This document shows positions 5,699-7,379 of a stretch of DNA of 7,379 nt, piece after piece. The number at the start of each line of letters is the position of its first letter. Within the stretch, counting starts at the first letter, position 1. The stretch is from assembly GCA_015489295.1 (NCBI GenBank), contig WGAB01000061.1:1-7379 (forward strand), read 5' to 3'. Position numbers and translations under genes: made by a program. Source of the DNA: Caldifarciminota bacterium. Its GTDB lineage: Bacteria > WOR-3 > Hydrothermia > WGAB01. The notes under the pieces are model-generated. The model did no database searches and was not told where the DNA came from. It saw only the letters and a program-made list of their open reading frames with translations.

Positions 5699-6106
5699 GT
5701 GAGGCCCCTTGCAAAGGTACTGATGGCGTTTGCCCTGCTGAGCCTGGAACTGCATCCGGTGGTTCTCTCGGCCCAAACTCCCGAAGAGGTGTGTCAGCAG
5801 GCACGCCAGGATGCCCAGAAGGAAGTGGACAGGAACCTCTGGGTGGGTGCCGGTTTCTTCTTCGGTTTGCTGGGGATTGGGGCGGCCTATGTGCTGGAAC
5901 CCGATCCGCCGGCGGCGAAGCTCGTGGGCAAGGATCCCTCCTATGTGATGGTGTACACGGATTGCTTTAAGAAGGCCGGCCGCGACCTTCAGGTTCGGGC
6001 CGCCGTAGAGGGCTGTGTGGTGGGCCGGCTCGTGACGGTGGGGCTTTCTGTACTCTATCTCGCCTGTGTGCTCGGAAGCACCATGCAGCCGGCCTCGGCA
6101 TATTAA
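5699..6106 (+). CDS. Small exported two-helix membrane protein of unknown function, paralogue 2
   Basis: This 135-residue protein is a tandem copy of the preceding gene with the same plan: signal peptide (MRPLAKVLMAFALLSLELHP, cleavage likely after LSA at 25), C32, helix 1 (about 48-66), the EPDPPA / LVGKDPSYV / YTDC loop and helix 2 from C106. The C-terminal 25 residues have diverged and are longer, ending in a polar tail. The start is uncertain. GTG 5699 gives an n-region with Arg and Lys and matches the length of paralogue 1, but has no Shine-Dalgarno. ATG 5723 has AAAGG 5 nt upstream but leaves a short signal without basic residues. GTG 5669 lies in the terminator loop and is rejected. 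No separate promoter is evident, so expression may depend on read-through of the terminator. The LolA-like gene follows after 10 nt. Function unknown. Confidence 0.8.
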   Translation: MRPLAKVLMAFALLSLELHPVVLSAQTPEEVCQQARQDAQKEVDRNLWVGAGFFFGLLGIGAAYVLEPDPPAAKLVGKDPSYVMVYTDCFKKAGRDLQVRAAVEGCVVGRLVTVGLSVLYLACVLGSTMQPASAY

Positions 6107-6116
6107 CTCCGGAATC

Positions 6117-6791
6117 ATGGGCATCCTCTGGGCGCTGTTCCTGTTCCTTTCCGCACTCCCGGGCGACAGCCTCTGGGTGCGGGCGTCGTTTCATCGGGTG
6201 TACCAGGAGAACCTGAACCGCGAGGAGGCCCACGGCACGCTCTATGTGCGACCGGGCGAGCGGTTCGTGCTGGAAATCACCCGGCCGGTGCACCAGATCC
6301 TCACCTTCCGGGCCGAAACCCTCCTGCTGTACTATCCCGAGGATTCCGTGGCCTTCAAGATCAAGTCCAGCACACGCTTTCTGCCCCTGGGGACCCAGGC
6401 CGTAAATTTTGACGATCAACGGCTTCGCGACCTGGGCTTTGTGTTCCTGAACCGCCGCCAGCAGGGCGATACCCTGTGGACCTTCTGGGCCCATCCCGAA
6501 CAGAAGGTGCGGGCCACGGTGCGCAAGGTAAAGGGCCAGCTGAGCAAGCTGGAAATGCGGGACGACCAGAACCACCTTCTCATGAGCCTGGTGGCCCGGG
6601 AGTACCAGCAACTGGGCGATCGGTGGGCCGTGCCCCGATGGGTCAAGACCCTGGAGACCCTGCCCGACGGCTTCTCCGAAGAAACCATCCGCCTGGACAG
6701 CCTGCGGTTGACTTCTCAGGTGCCCGACTGGGTGCGGGAGTTCCGAGTTCCCCCCGGCATCCCTGTGAAGGTGAAGGGATGGGAGGAGTAG
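6117..6791 (+). CDS. LolA-like outer membrane lipoprotein carrier protein
   Basis: LolA is the periplasmic chaperone that ferries lipoproteins from LolCDE in the inner membrane to the outer membrane. The 224-residue product has a hydrophobic leader (MGILWALFLFLSALPGDS), then the opening typical of the fold: a helix (ASFHRVYQENLN), a GTLYVRPGERFVLEITRP strand pair and HQILTFRAETLLLYYPE, the region where LolA proteins carry the 'P..q.l..dg..l..Y.P' pattern. The rest alternates short strands, as expected for the half-barrel. Length is normal. Similarity is to the broad LolA-like superfamily; it could serve another lipid-carrying role. The start ATG 6117 has only a weak GGA upstream and lies 10 nt after the preceding gene, suggesting coupled translation. 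The 3' end overlaps yidD by 13 nt. Confidence 0.68.
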   Translation: MGILWALFLFLSALPGDSLWVRASFHRVYQENLNREEAHGTLYVRPGERFVLEITRPVHQILTFRAETLLLYYPEDSVAFKIKSSTRFLPLGTQAVNFDDQRLRDLGFVFLNRRQQGDTLWTFWAHPEQKVRATVRKVKGQLSKLEMRDDQNHLLMSLVAREYQQLGDRWAVPRWVKTLETLPDGFSEETIRLDSLRLTSQVPDWVREFRVPPGIPVKVKGWEE

Positions 6792-7192
6792 CAGCGTCTT
6801 TCGGGCTGTTGCTGGTGCTGCTTTGCCAGCCGCCCCGTGCCCGATCCTTTGATGTTCCCGATTTGCCGGCGAAAAGGCCGTCGGCCCAGAAGGCAGAACG
6901 CCCCACCGAACCCACTTCGCTGCTGCGCATGCTTCTGGTAGGGCTGATCCGGGGGTACCAGGCCACGCTGTCGCGGGTGCAGGGGGATGTGTGCAACTTC
7001 ACCCCTTCCTGCTCCCACTTCGCCGTTCAGGCCGTTGAACGCTTCGGGCCGATCCAGGGGCTTCTCCTGGCCTCCGACCGATTGCAGCGGTGCCACTACT
7101 GGGCCTGGCACTACCTGGGCCTGTACTACGGGGTTCGGGAGGTGCCGGGCCGCGGCCCCAAACTCGTGGATCCCGTGGAGCGGTACCCATGA
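6779..7192 (+). CDS. yidD: YidD-family membrane protein insertion efficiency factor with N-terminal extension
   Basis: YidD is a small membrane-associated protein that helps the YidC/Sec machinery insert inner membrane proteins. The family core is residues about 50-115: GLIRGYQATLSRVQGDVCNF, TPSCSHFAVQAVERFGPIQG and LASDRLQRCHYW, with all three conserved cysteines (C72, C78, C105) and the PSCS motif. At 137 residues it is longer than the usual 70-90. Residues 1-16 are a hydrophobic signal or anchor, and 17-46 a Pro/Lys/Glu-rich linker. The C-terminus extends past the family core and ends with DPVERYP. The ATG at 6779 overlaps the previous gene by 13 nt and has AAGGTG (6768-6773) as ribosome binding site. 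The usual neighbours (rpmH, rnpA, yidC) are absent; here it sits between a LolA-like and a TPR-like gene. Confidence 0.88.
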   Translation: MGGVAASFGLLLVLLCQPPRARSFDVPDLPAKRPSAQKAERPTEPTSLLRMLLVGLIRGYQATLSRVQGDVCNFTPSCSHFAVQAVERFGPIQGLLLASDRLQRCHYWAWHYLGLYYGVREVPGRGPKLVDPVERYP

Positions 7193-7379
7193 TCCTGTGG
7201 TGGACCCTCCTGCTCCTGACGACGCCGTTTCAGGATGCCCTGCGCTTTGCCCGGTACCTGGATCGGCAAGAGGATCCGTACCGCGCCATCCTGGAGTATC
7301 GCCGGGCCCTTTTCCTGCTGGATCGGCCGGATACCACCCTCCACGATTCCGTGCTGTACCGCATCGCCTACCTGTACGA
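7189..7379 (+). CDS. Exported TPR-like protein, N-terminal part (cut by window edge)
   Basis: The ATG overlaps the yidD stop as ATGA, a classic coupled arrangement, and the frame stays open to the window end (63 full codons). The product begins with a hydrophobic segment (MILWWTLLLLTTPF), likely a signal peptide without basic n-region residues. ALRFARYLDRQEDPYRAILE and YRRALFLLDRPD then follow, with the helix-turn-helix spacing of a tetratricopeptide repeat. A second helix pair starts at DSVLYRIAYLY. It is probably a periplasmic or membrane-bound TPR protein co-transcribed with the LolA-like and yidD genes. Function cannot be assigned from this fragment. Confidence 0.7.
   Translation, partial: MILWWTLLLLTTPFQDALRFARYLDRQEDPYRAILEYRRALFLLDRPDTTLHDSVLYRIAYLY

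Noticed and set aside
5967..6611. Minus-strand open frame opposite paralogue 2 and the LolA-like gene
   Set aside because: It crosses two well-supported genes and has no ribosome binding site or protein-like pattern.
6476..6778. Upstream extension of the yidD frame
   Set aside because: It runs inside the LolA-like gene in another frame; ATG 6779 has a suitable ribosome binding site and gives a hydrophobic N-terminus.
1..7379. CRISPR array, insertion sequence, tRNA, rRNA or phage genes
   Set aside because: I saw no regularly spaced repeats, transposase motifs, terminal inverted repeats or conserved RNA stretches.

Overview
The window comes from a GC-rich (about 60% by eye) diderm bacterium. 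It carries an outer-membrane assembly lipoprotein (BamD), an OmpA-type porin-like protein, a LolA-like lipoprotein carrier and YidD, all of which imply an outer membrane. The OmpA protein has two carboxypeptidase-regulatory-like domains between barrel and anchor. This, and the small two-helix proteins, resemble what is seen in the FCB group (Bacteroidota, Ignavibacteria, Rhodothermota and related candidate phyla). The promoters I can see are sigma-70-like with 17-18 bp spacers rather than the classical Bacteroidota type, so the phylum remains uncertain.

Layout. Positions 1-155 (minus) hold the N-terminus of nadA (quinolinate synthase). A 124-bp divergent intergenic region with overlapping palindromes separates it from a plus-strand operon: bamD-like lipoprotein (280-1092), OmpA-family protein (1111-2985) and an M19 dipeptidase that starts with TTG inside the stop of the previous gene (2982-3953). 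A PilT/PilU-family ATPase lies convergently on the minus strand (3919-5112), and its 3' end overlaps the dipeptidase by 35 nt. A second divergent region (5113-5250) carries back-to-back promoters. It is followed by two tandem paralogous small membrane proteins (5251-5637 and 5699-6106), split by a strong intrinsic terminator. Then come a LolA-like protein (6117-6791), YidD with a long N-terminal extension (6779-7192) and the start of a TPR-like exported protein (7189 to the edge). The last three overlap or nearly touch and look like one operon.

How it fits together. Most genes concern the cell envelope: outer-membrane protein insertion (BamD), anchoring to peptidoglycan (OmpA), lipoprotein traffic (LolA-like) and inner-membrane protein insertion (YidD). 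The M19 enzyme is a peptide hydrolase that may act on wall-derived peptides. PilT stands alone without other pilus genes.

The most interesting points are four. First, the duplicated small membrane protein family has a nearly invariant core and no function I recognise. Second, a perfect 13-bp terminator lies only 6 nt before the second copy. Third, bamD and pilT have no Shine-Dalgarno, and their best promoters place transcription starts at or within about 5 nt of the start codon, suggesting leaderless mRNAs. Fourth, a cluster of palindromes lies between the nadA and bamD promoters. I see no mobile element, CRISPR array, rRNA or tRNA.
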